In this document: positions 15,987-22,861 of the stretch, piece by piece
Numbering within the stretch: position 1 is the stretch's first letter
Layout: every line of letters starts with the position of its first letter
DNA from: Thermohalobaculum sp035513135
GTDB taxonomy: Bacteria > Pseudomonadota > Alphaproteobacteria > Rhodobacterales > Rhodobacteraceae
NCBI GenBank assembly: GCA_035513135.1
Contig: DATKCQ010000008.1
Location: forward strand, 1-28,787
DNA: 28,787 nucleotides
Reading direction: 5' to 3'
Translations under genes and position numbers: made by a program
Notes under the pieces: generated by a model
Told to the model about the DNA's origin: nothing
Seen by the model: the letters and a program-made list of their open reading frames with translations, nothing else
Databases searched by the model: none

Positions 15987-16385
15987 TCAGGCTCCGGGAC
16001 CGGCGACGACCGCGTCGGCCTCGAATTCCACGAGCCACTCGGGATTTACGAAACGGCTGACCTGCATGATCGTGTCGACGGGTTTGATTTCGCGGAAATA
16101 CTCGGCGCGGACCCGCACCACGGACTCCCAATCCTCGATCCGCGTCAACAGGATCCGCGTCCGCACCACGTCATGCAGCCCCGAGCCGGCGCGCTCGAGC
16201 GCGTCCTTGATGATCTCGATGCAACGCCGCGCCTGCGCGGCCGGATCGCCCACGCCCACGGTCTTGCCGTCCGGCCCGACGGGCGCCGTTCCCCCGACCG
16301 AGATGAACGGCCCGACCCGTACGGCCCGGCTGAACCCGACGATTTCCTCCATCGGGTTCCCGTTGAGAACGAGCGCGCGCTTCAT
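15987..16385 (-). CDS. Rid (YjgF/YER057c/UK114) family protein lacking the substrate-binding arginine
   Basis: A 132-residue trimer-type protein of the Rid superfamily, whose best-known member RidA hydrolyses reactive enamines/imines from PLP enzymes. It shows FSRAVRVGPFISVGGTAPVG, AAQARRCIEIIKDALERAG, DVVRTRILLTRIEDW and LVEFEADAVV. In RidA the segment before the last strands reads PxRTTV with Arg binding the substrate carboxylate; here it is PVDTIM, with D104 in that place, so classical RidA activity is doubtful and it belongs to another Rid subgroup. The ATG at 16385 follows GGGGGG at suitable spacing. It leads the unit with the EamA transporter and lipoprotein. Confidence 0.88.
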   Translation of the reverse strand: MKRALVLNGNPMEEIVGFSRAVRVGPFISVGGTAPVGPDGKTVGVGDPAAQARRCIEIIKDALERAGSGLHDVVRTRILLTRIEDWESVVRVRAEYFREIKPVDTIMQVSRFVNPEWLVEFEADAVVAGPGA

Positions 16386-16701
16386 GCTGCCCCCCAGAAA
16401 TGCCAGGCACCCGTCGCCCGGCAAATCCTAGGCACGAATTCCAAGGAGAGTCACGCGGCGGCGGCTCACACGTCCAGGTCCTCGGCGAAGCGCACGTTCT
16501 CCTGGATGTAGCGGATCGGCATTACGAGCTTCCGCCTTCAGGCGGCAAACGGCGCTCTCGCCACGAGCATGCGTCGCTGTCGGGGTTCCTGTAGCGCCAT
16601 CGTGCGCTTTGTGCTGTAATTTTTGCCGCGCCCGCGCGCGCGGCCGCTCTTGGCTTGCTTCCCGGTCCGCCAACCGGGATCGGCTTCAGGGAGGAAATCG
16701 G
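16386..16701. other. 316-base intergenic stretch, mostly non-coding
   Basis: Between the Rid gene and the DUF3303-like gene I see three things: the detached parE 3' copy (16466-16522), a small hairpin CCGCC-TTCA-GGCGG (16532-16545) right beside it, and a -10-like TGTAAT (16615-16620) with no good -35 box that could serve the downstream gene. A GC-only run follows at 16623-16652. Nothing else recognisable. Confidence 0.6.
16466..16522 (-). pseudogene. Detached copy of the parE 3' end (last 18 codons plus stop)
   Basis: The minus strand reads ATG CCG ATC ... GTG TGA, giving MPIRYIQENVRFAEDLDV, matching the true ParE C-terminus MRFRYIQENARFAEDLDV at 15 of 18 residues. Against parE bases 17125-17181 it is identical at 50 of 57 positions, and several of the differences are synonymous third-codon changes (GTC/GTG, CTC/CTG, GAA/GAG). 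It lies in direct orientation, 659 bases from the real end. The similarity stops at the ATG; the upstream parE sequence is not found here. Probably a relic of recombination or integration at the 3' end of parE, not a working gene. Confidence 0.85.
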
Positions 16702-17019
16702 ATGAAGTACATGATCAGCTGGTTCGAGCGCCCGCAAGGCTCGCCCGCCGAGTACGAAAGGGCGCAGAAGCGCATCCTCGAGGTTTTCGGCCACTGGAAA
16801 GCCCCCGACAGCTTCAGGATCGAGGTTTTCGTCGTGCGCGTAGGTGAGTGGGGCGGGCACATGTTGGTGGACTGCGACGATCCGCTGGAAGTTCACAAGG
16901 TCTGCTCGACGTTTCCCGCGTTCGAGTTCCAGGCGCGTCCGGTGGTTCCCGTCGAGGACGCGGTGCGGGTCGAGCTCGAAGCCATTGCCTGGCGCGACGG
17001 GCTGGAAAGCAGGGAATAG
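16702..17019 (+). CDS. Small DUF3303-like protein
   Basis: A 105-residue cytoplasmic protein of unknown function. It resembles DUF3303 proteins, small ferredoxin-like/ABM-like folds: MKYMISWFERP at the start, a central LEVFGHWKAPDSFRIEVFVVRVGEWGGHMLVDCDDP, and PVVPVEDAV near the end. No catalytic motif is evident. The ATG follows AGGGAGG at good spacing, so the start is firm. It stands alone between the two copies of the parE 3' end, and its base composition (more A/T at third positions than neighbours) suggests it may have arrived from elsewhere. Confidence 0.8.
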   Translation: MKYMISWFERPQGSPAEYERAQKRILEVFGHWKAPDSFRIEVFVVRVGEWGGHMLVDCDDPLEVHKVCSTFPAFEFQARPVVPVEDAVRVELEAIAWRDGLESRE

Positions 17020-17088
17020 TTGCCGTCGCGCGGTTAACCATGAAATCGTGCGCACACCGCGTATCCAATGAAAACAACGCGTTAGTCT

Positions 17089-17108
17089 GGTGTCCACGCG
17101 TGGACACC
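17089..17108. promoter_or_regulatory. Perfect 20-base palindrome between DUF3303-like gene and parE ends
   Basis: GGTGTCCACGCGTGGACACC is its own reverse complement. It lies 69 bases after the DUF3303-like stop and 16 bases beyond the parE stop. It could fold as an 8-base-pair stem with a CGCG loop (a terminator for both genes), but no T-run follows in either direction; the perfect symmetry equally suits a dimeric protein-binding or centromere-like site. Confidence 0.75.
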
Positions 17109-17124
17109 CCGGTTCCGGCGTCCC

Positions 17125-19095
17125 TCAGACGTCGAGGTCCTCGGCGAAGCGCGCGTTTTCCTGGATGTAGCGAAACCGCATCTCGGCCTTCTTGCCCATC
17201 AGGCGCTCGACGAGGCTGTCGGTCTCGCCCGGCTCGTCCTCGGCGAGGCTCACCCGGATCAGCGTGCGGGTCTTGGGGTCCATCGTCGTCTCGCGCAGCT
17301 GGCGGGGCATCATCTCGCCCAGGCCCTTGAAGCGGCTGACCTCGATCCTGCCCTTGGCCCCGAGCCCCTCGGCCATCAGCCGCGCCTTCTCGGCCTCGTC
17401 GCGCGCCCAGGCCGAGACCGTCCCCTGCGTCAGCCGGTAGAGCGGCGGCACGGCGAGGTAGAGGTGCCCGGCCTCGATCATCGGCCGGGTGTGCGTGAAG
17501 AAGAAGGTCATCAGGAGCGAGGCGATGTGCGCCCCGTCCACGTCGGCGTCGGTCATGATGATGACCCGGTCGTAGCGCAGGTCCTCGTTCGCGTATTTCG
17601 CGCCGAGCCCGACGCCGAGCGCCTGGCACAGATCGGCCAGCTCCTGGTTCTGTGCCAGCTTGCCGCCCGAGGCGCCGAGCACGTTGAGGATCTTGCCCCT
17701 GAGCGGCAGCACCGCCTGGAACTTGCGGTCGCGCGCCTGCTTGGCCGAGCCGCCCGCCGAGTCGCCCTCCACCAGAAAGATCTCCGAGCCCTTGCGCGTC
17801 GCCTCCGAGCAGTCGGCGAGCTTGCCCGGCAGGCGCAGCCGCTTGGTGGCGGTCTTGCGCTCGGTCTCCTTCTCGGCGCGGCGGCGCAGGCGCTCCTCGG
17901 CCCGCTCGACCACGTAGTCGAGGATCGCGGAGGCGAGCTTCGGGTCGCCCGCCAGCCAGTGGTCGATGCGGTCGCGCACGGCGCCCTCGACCAGCTTCTG
18001 CGCCTCGGCCGAGGCCAGCCGGTCCTTGGTCTGGCCGACGAACTCGGGCTCGCGGATGAACACCGAGATCATCGCCGCGGCCGTGCCCATCACGTCCTCG
18101 CGCTGGATCTGGGCGGCGCGGCGGTTGCCCGCCAGCTCGCCATGCGCGCGCAGCCCGCGCGTCACCGCCGACCAGAACCCCGCCTCGTGCGTGCCGCCCT
18201 GGGGGGTGGGGATGGTGTTGCAGTAGGACGAGATCAGCGCGTCGCGGCCGGGCGTCCAGGTCAGCGCCCACTCGACCGAGCCCTTCGATGCGCTGAACTC
18301 GACGCGCCCGGCGAAGGGGCGCTCGCCGAAGAACTCGTGCCCGTCGAGCGCGTGCAGCAGGAAGTCCTCGAGCCCGCCGGGGAAGTGGAAGACGTCCTCG
18401 GCCGGCGTCTCGTCGCCGTCGGCCAGCAGGGCGGGCGAGCAGCGCCAGCGGATCTCCACGCCGCGGAACAGGTAGGCTTTGGAGCGCGCCATCTTGTGGA
18501 GCCGCGAGGGCCGGAAGGCCGCGCGCGGCCCGAAGATCTGCGGGTCCGGCCGGAAGCGCACCATGGTGCCGCGCCGGTTCGGCGTCGGCCCCAGCGTCTC
18601 GAGCTTCGTCACCGGCGCGCCGCGCGAGAACTCCTGCGCGTAGAGCGTCCTGCCGCGCGCCACCTCGACCCTGAGATAGTCCGAGAGCGCGTTCACCACC
18701 GAGACGCCGACCCCGTGCAGCCCGCCGCTGGTCTGGTACATCTTGTCCGAGAACTTGCCGCCCGAGTGCAGCGTGGTCATGATGACCTCGAGCGCCGACT
18801 TCTTGGGAAACCGCGGGTGCGCGTCCACCGGGATGCCCCGCCCGTTGTCGGTCACCGCCAGCGAGCCGTCGTCGAGCAGCTCCACCTCGATGCGGCTGGC
18901 GTGGCCGGCCACCGCCTCGTCCATGGCGTTGTCGATCACCTCGGCGGCCAGGTGGTGCAGCGCCCGCTCGTCGGTGCCGCCGATATACATGCCCGGCCGC
19001 CGGCGCACCGGCTCCAGCCCCTCGAGCACCTCGATGGTGGCGGCGGAGTAGGCTTTCTCGGCGGCGGCCTGCGTGAAGAGGTCGCTGGCACTCAT
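17125..19095 (-). CDS. parE: DNA topoisomerase IV subunit B
   Basis: ATPase subunit of topoisomerase IV, which unlinks daughter chromosomes with ParC. The 656 residues fit ParE, not the longer GyrB. Domains in order: GHKL ATPase (EVIDNAMDE, DNGRGIP at 83-89, GLHGVG at 125-130), transducer domain (QTKDRL with the switch lysine) and TOPRIM region (EGDSAGGSAKQARDRKFQAV, PLRGKILNV, TDADVDGAHI), followed by RFKGLGEM and the C-terminus MGKKAEMRFRYIQENARFAEDLDV. The start MSASDLFTQAAAEKAYSA is preceded by a CAGAGCACATG context with little Shine-Dalgarno signal. It is divergent from the kinase-like gene with 277 bases between. A second copy of its last 57 bases lies 659 bases beyond its end. Confidence 0.96.
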   Translation of the reverse strand: MSASDLFTQAAAEKAYSAATIEVLEGLEPVRRRPGMYIGGTDERALHHLAAEVIDNAMDEAVAGHASRIEVELLDDGSLAVTDNGRGIPVDAHPRFPKKSALEVIMTTLHSGGKFSDKMYQTSGGLHGVGVSVVNALSDYLRVEVARGRTLYAQEFSRGAPVTKLETLGPTPNRRGTMVRFRPDPQIFGPRAAFRPSRLHKMARSKAYLFRGVEIRWRCSPALLADGDETPAEDVFHFPGGLEDFLLHALDGHEFFGERPFAGRVEFSASKGSVEWALTWTPGRDALISSYCNTIPTPQGGTHEAGFWSAVTRGLRAHGELAGNRRAAQIQREDVMGTAAAMISVFIREPEFVGQTKDRLASAEAQKLVEGAVRDRIDHWLAGDPKLASAILDYVVERAEERLRRRAEKETERKTATKRLRLPGKLADCSEATRKGSEIFLVEGDSAGGSAKQARDRKFQAVLPLRGKILNVLGASGGKLAQNQELADLCQALGVGLGAKYANEDLRYDRVIIMTDADVDGAHIASLLMTFFFTHTRPMIEAGHLYLAVPPLYRLTQGTVSAWARDEAEKARLMAEGLGAKGRIEVSRFKGLGEMMPRQLRETTMDPKTRTLIRVSLAEDEPGETDSLVERLMGKKAEMRFRYIQENARFAEDLDV

Positions 19096-19372
19096 GTGCT
19101 CTGTTGCCCCGAATCATGTCTGCTCGATCCGCCGATTAAAGCAGGCCGGGCCGCGCCGGCGCAATATCTGGGCTGTCGCGGCGGTGCCCCGCCAAGGGCT
19201 TGGGTTTCGCGGTGCGCACTAAACCTTCGGGCAACCGCCGGATGTGCTCAATATCACAGATGCGAATCAGGCTTCCCATGCGAATATTCTTTCGCGACAC
19301 TCGCGCGTCGCTTTCCAAGAAACCGTTTGCCAATGGGCGCGGGAACGCCCCGATTTCAAGGAGATGCTGACG

Positions 19373-20191
19373 ATGACCGTCATTGCCATGACCCGCGAGA
19401 TGGGAACGCGCGGCAAGCAGGTCGCCACCCTCCTGAGCGAGCGCCTTGCCGCCAGGCTCGTCTATCACGAGCTGATCGAGGACCCGCCCGACCCCGCCGA
19501 CAGCACCGGCCCGAGCGAGGTCAGGCGCAACCTCAACGGCGACGACGCCGTCGCCCGGTCCAACGGCGCGGCGGAGCGCAACGGCCGGATGACGCCGCTC
19601 GAGATCCTCGAGAGCGCCAGCCGCGGCAACGTCCTCCTGCGCGGCTGGGGCGCGGTGCGCCTGCTGCACGGGATACCGCACGTGCTTTGCGTGCGGGTCT
19701 GCGCGCCGATGGAGGCACGGATCGCCGAGATGATGCGCCGGCTCGGCGTCTCCGAGCGCACCGCCCGCCGGGAGATCGAGCGCAACGACGCCGCGCATAC
19801 CGGCGTGCTGCAGCGCTTCTTCGGGACTGACTGGCGCGACCCGCTCGAATACGACATGGTGCTCAACTCGGCGAACCTGACGCCCGGGGATTGCGCCGAC
19901 CTGATCGTCGAGACGGCCGCGCGCCCGGTTTTCAGCGACAATCCGGAGTCGCGCCAGGCGCTTGCCGAGCGTCTGGTCGAGGCGCGCATCGCCGCGCTGC
20001 TGGCCGGCAGTCCCAGGACGCGCCGCGCCGCCCCCAGCGTCTATGTCTCGGCCAGCGGGGGAACCGTGCGGCTCTTCGGCAATGTCGGCGCCCGCGACGT
20101 GCACGAGATCGCCGACCTGGTACGCTCGGAGATCGGCGAGTTCCAGGTGATCAACGATCTGCACACGAGCGTGGGCTACCCGAACGCCTGA
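19373..20191 (+). CDS. Cytidylate-kinase-like protein with C-terminal BON-like domain
   Basis: A 272-residue protein. Residues 1 to about 185 look like the cytidylate kinase-like (Cytidylate_kin2) family: TREMGTRGKQVATLLSERLA corresponds to the usual SREFGSGGREIA P-loop, followed by HELIED, RGNVLLRGWGAVRLL, VRVCAPMEARIAEMMRRLGVSE and NDAAHTGVLQRFFGTDWRDP, YDMVLN. Residues about 195-268 (ARIAALL, PSVYVSASGGTVRLFGNVG, VINDL) resemble a BON domain, which binds membranes or ligands. Whether it phosphorylates nucleotides is unknown. The ATG at 19373 is chosen because AAGGAG ends nine bases ahead; an ATG at 19364 lies too close to it. It ends six bases from the convergent FAD oxidoreductase. Confidence 0.8.
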   Translation: MTVIAMTREMGTRGKQVATLLSERLAARLVYHELIEDPPDPADSTGPSEVRRNLNGDDAVARSNGAAERNGRMTPLEILESASRGNVLLRGWGAVRLLHGIPHVLCVRVCAPMEARIAEMMRRLGVSERTARREIERNDAAHTGVLQRFFGTDWRDPLEYDMVLNSANLTPGDCADLIVETAARPVFSDNPESRQALAERLVEARIAALLAGSPRTRRAAPSVYVSASGGTVRLFGNVGARDVHEIADLVRSEIGEFQVINDLHTSVGYPNA

Positions 20192-20197
20192 GCCTGG

Positions 20198-21514
20198 TCA
20201 GAAGGCGCTCAGCGCGTCGCGCAGTGCGAACAGCCCCTGCATGGCACCGACATAGCAGGGGCGCAGGCCGGGGAAGGGCAGACGCGGCGCGAGGCCGCCC
20301 AGCGGCGCGGGGATGTGGCTCTCGGGCTCGCCCGCCAGCACCTCGGCCAGCAGACGCCCGCCCACCTGGGCGCCGTTTATCCCTGAGCCGTGCCAGCCGA
20401 AGGCATAGCCGATGCCCGCGTCGCCCGGCAGCAGCCCGACCGAGGGCGTCAGCCGCGCCGTGGCGCAGATCGGCCCGCGCCAGAAATGCGTGAACTCCAC
20501 CCCCGCCAGCGCCGGGAACTGCCGGGCCATGCGCGCCGCCAGCGCCCGGCGCATCCGCGCGGCGCCGGCCTCCGAGCCGCGCAGGTCGCCGCGCATGCCA
20601 ATCAGGAACCGCCCCTCGGGCAGCAGCCGGAAGTAGCTGAGCAGGTGCCGCGCGTCCGCCCCCGGCCGGTCGCCGAGCCAGGCGAGCGAGGCGCGCTCCT
20701 CCCCCGTCAGCACCCGCGTCACGCCGATGTTCGAGATCACCGGGATCGCCCGGCCGCCGAGGCGCGGGTCCAGCCCGTCGGGCGTGAAGCCGTTGGTCGC
20801 CAGCACCACGCGGGCTGCCGCCACCGCACCGCCCGCCGTCACCAGCCGGTGCCGCGCGCCGTCGCGCTCCCAGCGCGTCACCTCCGAGCGCGGGAACACC
20901 TGCACCCCCAGCGCCGCCGCGCGGTCGGCCAGCGCGCGCACCAGCCGCAAGGGCTGGATGCCGAAGCCCGGCCGGAACATGAGGCCGCCGTGCCGACGGA
21001 TGCCCGCGACCTTCTCGGGCGGCACGACGTCCACCCCGACCCCGTGCTCGCTGCGCTCGGCCTCGAGCCGGATCGCCACCCGGGCCGAATGCGCCAGCCA
21101 GAACTCGCCGTCCCCCTGCACCGCGTCGCCGAGCCCCGCCTCCGTGCAGAAGGCGCGCAGGCGATGGTTGCCCGCGACCGCGGCGCGGACGTAGCGGGCG
21201 AACTCGTCCTCGCCGTAGCGCCGGATCATGGCGTTGTCCGAGAGCTTGTCCGAGCGGATGCCGACGATTCCGCCATTGCGCCCCGAGGCGCCCCAGCCGA
21301 TCTCGCCCGCCTCCAGCACCGCGCTGCCGATGCCGAGCTCGGCCAGCCGGATGGCGCAGGCGAGCCCGGCATAGCCGCCGCCGATGATGGCGACCTCCGC
21401 CTCGCTGTCGGCGGCAAGCGGCGCCGGCTCGCGCCAGGGCGGCGCCGAGGCGCGCCACCAGCTCTCCACCGGCCGGTCGGCCCGGTACATCGCGGCGTCG
21501 AGAGGCCCCCTCAT
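20198..21514 (-). CDS. FAD-dependent oxidoreductase (PuuB/DadA-like amine oxidase)
   Basis: A 438-residue flavoprotein of the D-amino-acid oxidase superfamily. The N-terminal SWWRASAPPW motif, the dinucleotide fold EVAIIGGGYAGLACAIRLAE, then VLEAGEIGWGASGRNGGI and a C-terminal GYAFGWHGSGINGAQVGGRLLAE are typical of gamma-glutamylputrescine oxidase and related amine/betaine oxidases that yield aldehyde or keto acid plus ammonia or H2O2. The actual substrate cannot be read from sequence. It is the last gene after dddP and the hydrolase-OsmC gene on the minus strand, 41 bases after the latter, so they may share a transcript. Confidence 0.88.
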   Translation of the reverse strand: MRGPLDAAMYRADRPVESWWRASAPPWREPAPLAADSEAEVAIIGGGYAGLACAIRLAELGIGSAVLEAGEIGWGASGRNGGIVGIRSDKLSDNAMIRRYGEDEFARYVRAAVAGNHRLRAFCTEAGLGDAVQGDGEFWLAHSARVAIRLEAERSEHGVGVDVVPPEKVAGIRRHGGLMFRPGFGIQPLRLVRALADRAAALGVQVFPRSEVTRWERDGARHRLVTAGGAVAAARVVLATNGFTPDGLDPRLGGRAIPVISNIGVTRVLTGEERASLAWLGDRPGADARHLLSYFRLLPEGRFLIGMRGDLRGSEAGAARMRRALAARMARQFPALAGVEFTHFWRGPICATARLTPSVGLLPGDAGIGYAFGWHGSGINGAQVGGRLLAEVLAGEPESHIPAPLGGLAPRLPFPGLRPCYVGAMQGLFALRDALSAF

Positions 21515-21555
21515 GGCGCCTCTCTAGCAGCGCGGCCCTGCCGGCGACAGGGGGC

Positions 21556-22776
21556 TCATTCGGCCAGCTCGGTCTCCACCCGGACGGTGCCCTCGAGCGT
21601 GCGGTGCACCGGGCACTTGCCGGCGATCTCCGCGAGCCTGGCGCGCTGCGCGTCGTCGAGCTCGCCCTCGAGCCGGATCACCCGGCGGAACTGGTCGATC
21701 TTCGCGCCCTTGCCCTCACAGTCGGCGCAGTCCTCGGCGTGCACCTTGTCGTGGGTGATGTCCACCGAGACGTGGGCCAGCGGCCAGCCCTTGCGCCGCG
21801 CATACAGGCGGATGGTCATCGAGGTGCAGGCCCCGAGCCCCGCCGAGACGAACTGGTAGGGGCTGGGGCCGAGGTCGCTGCCGCCATGCGCCTTCGGCTC
21901 GTCCGCCTTGAGCTGGTGGCGCGGCCCCGCCATCACCTCCTGCAGAAAGCCCTCCGGGTCGGCCTCCGAGACGCGCACCACGCCCTCGGGCGCGCCCTTG
22001 GGCGGCGCCTCGTCCTTGAGCCCGAGATAGCGCCGCGACCAGGCGGCGATCACGTCCGCGGCGTATTCGGCGTCGGCGGGCCGGGTCAGCAGGTGGTCGG
22101 CGTCGTCCAGCGTCACGAAGCTCTTGGGGTGCCTGGCGGCGAGGAAGATCTCGCTCGCGTTCTCGATGCCGACGATCTCGTCGAGCGGCGCGTGCAGCAC
22201 CAGCAGCGCCCGGTCGAGGCCGGCGATCTTCACCTTGAGGCGCGCGCCCTCGACGTCCTCGAGGAAGCGGTTGCGGATGGTGAAGCTGCGCCCGGCGAGG
22301 TTGACCTGCGCCTCGCCCTTCTCGCGGATCTCTTCGATCCTTCCGTGCAGCGCGCGCAGCACGTGCTCGGGCTCGGCCGGCGCGCCGATGCTGACCACGG
22401 CCCTGGCCGAGGGGATGTCCTCGGCCGCCGCCAGCACCGCGGCGCCGCCGAGGCTGTGGCCGATCAGCAGGGACGGGGCCATGTGGCGCTCGCCCAGCGC
22501 CCGCGCCGCCGCCACCAGGTCGGCCACGTTCGAGGAGAAATGCGTGTTGGCGAACTCGCCATCCGAGTGGCCGAGCCCGGTGAAGTCGAACCTCAGCACG
22601 CCGATGCCCAGCGCCGCCAGCCGCCCGGCGATGCGCCGCGCCGCGGCGATGTCCTTGCCGCAGGTGAAGCAGTGCGCGAACAGCGCCAGCGCCTTCGGCT
22701 TGCCCTCGGGCAGGTCGAGCCGCGCCGCCAGCGTGTCGCCGTCATGGCCGGTGAACTCGAGCTTCTCGCTTCGCAT
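21556..22776 (-). CDS. Bifunctional alpha/beta hydrolase-OsmC family fusion
   Basis: A 406-residue cytoplasmic two-domain protein. The N-terminal alpha/beta hydrolase (1-250) has FAHCFTCGKD, the nucleophile elbow GHSLGG with S108, the acid D199 (HAPLDEIVG) and H228 (DADHLL). The C-terminal OsmC/Ohr domain (about 265-406) has C317 (SAGLGACTSMTIRLYARRKGWPL) and C388 (GKCPVHRTLEG), the peroxide-reactive pair, plus an additional CADC (350-353). OsmC proteins reduce organic hydroperoxides; the hydrolase partner's substrate is unknown. The ATG at 22776 is chosen because GGAGG sits five bases ahead; a TTG at 22791 is less likely. It is 85 bases after dddP. Confidence 0.92.
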   Translation of the reverse strand: MRSEKLEFTGHDGDTLAARLDLPEGKPKALALFAHCFTCGKDIAAARRIAGRLAALGIGVLRFDFTGLGHSDGEFANTHFSSNVADLVAAARALGERHMAPSLLIGHSLGGAAVLAAAEDIPSARAVVSIGAPAEPEHVLRALHGRIEEIREKGEAQVNLAGRSFTIRNRFLEDVEGARLKVKIAGLDRALLVLHAPLDEIVGIENASEIFLAARHPKSFVTLDDADHLLTRPADAEYAADVIAAWSRRYLGLKDEAPPKGAPEGVVRVSEADPEGFLQEVMAGPRHQLKADEPKAHGGSDLGPSPYQFVSAGLGACTSMTIRLYARRKGWPLAHVSVDITHDKVHAEDCADCEGKGAKIDQFRRVIRLEGELDDAQRARLAEIAGKCPVHRTLEGTVRVETELAE

Positions 22777-22861
22777 CGCCGCCTCCGTCAAATGCCGCTA
22801 CCCCGCCAATCTGGGGCGGGGCACGCTGCGTCAAGCCCGCAGGCGGGAAACGCCGGGCGCC

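Noticed and set aside
16466..16522. The 18-codon frame as a true small protein gene
   Set aside because: It has no ribosome binding site and is fully explained as a copy of the parE end.
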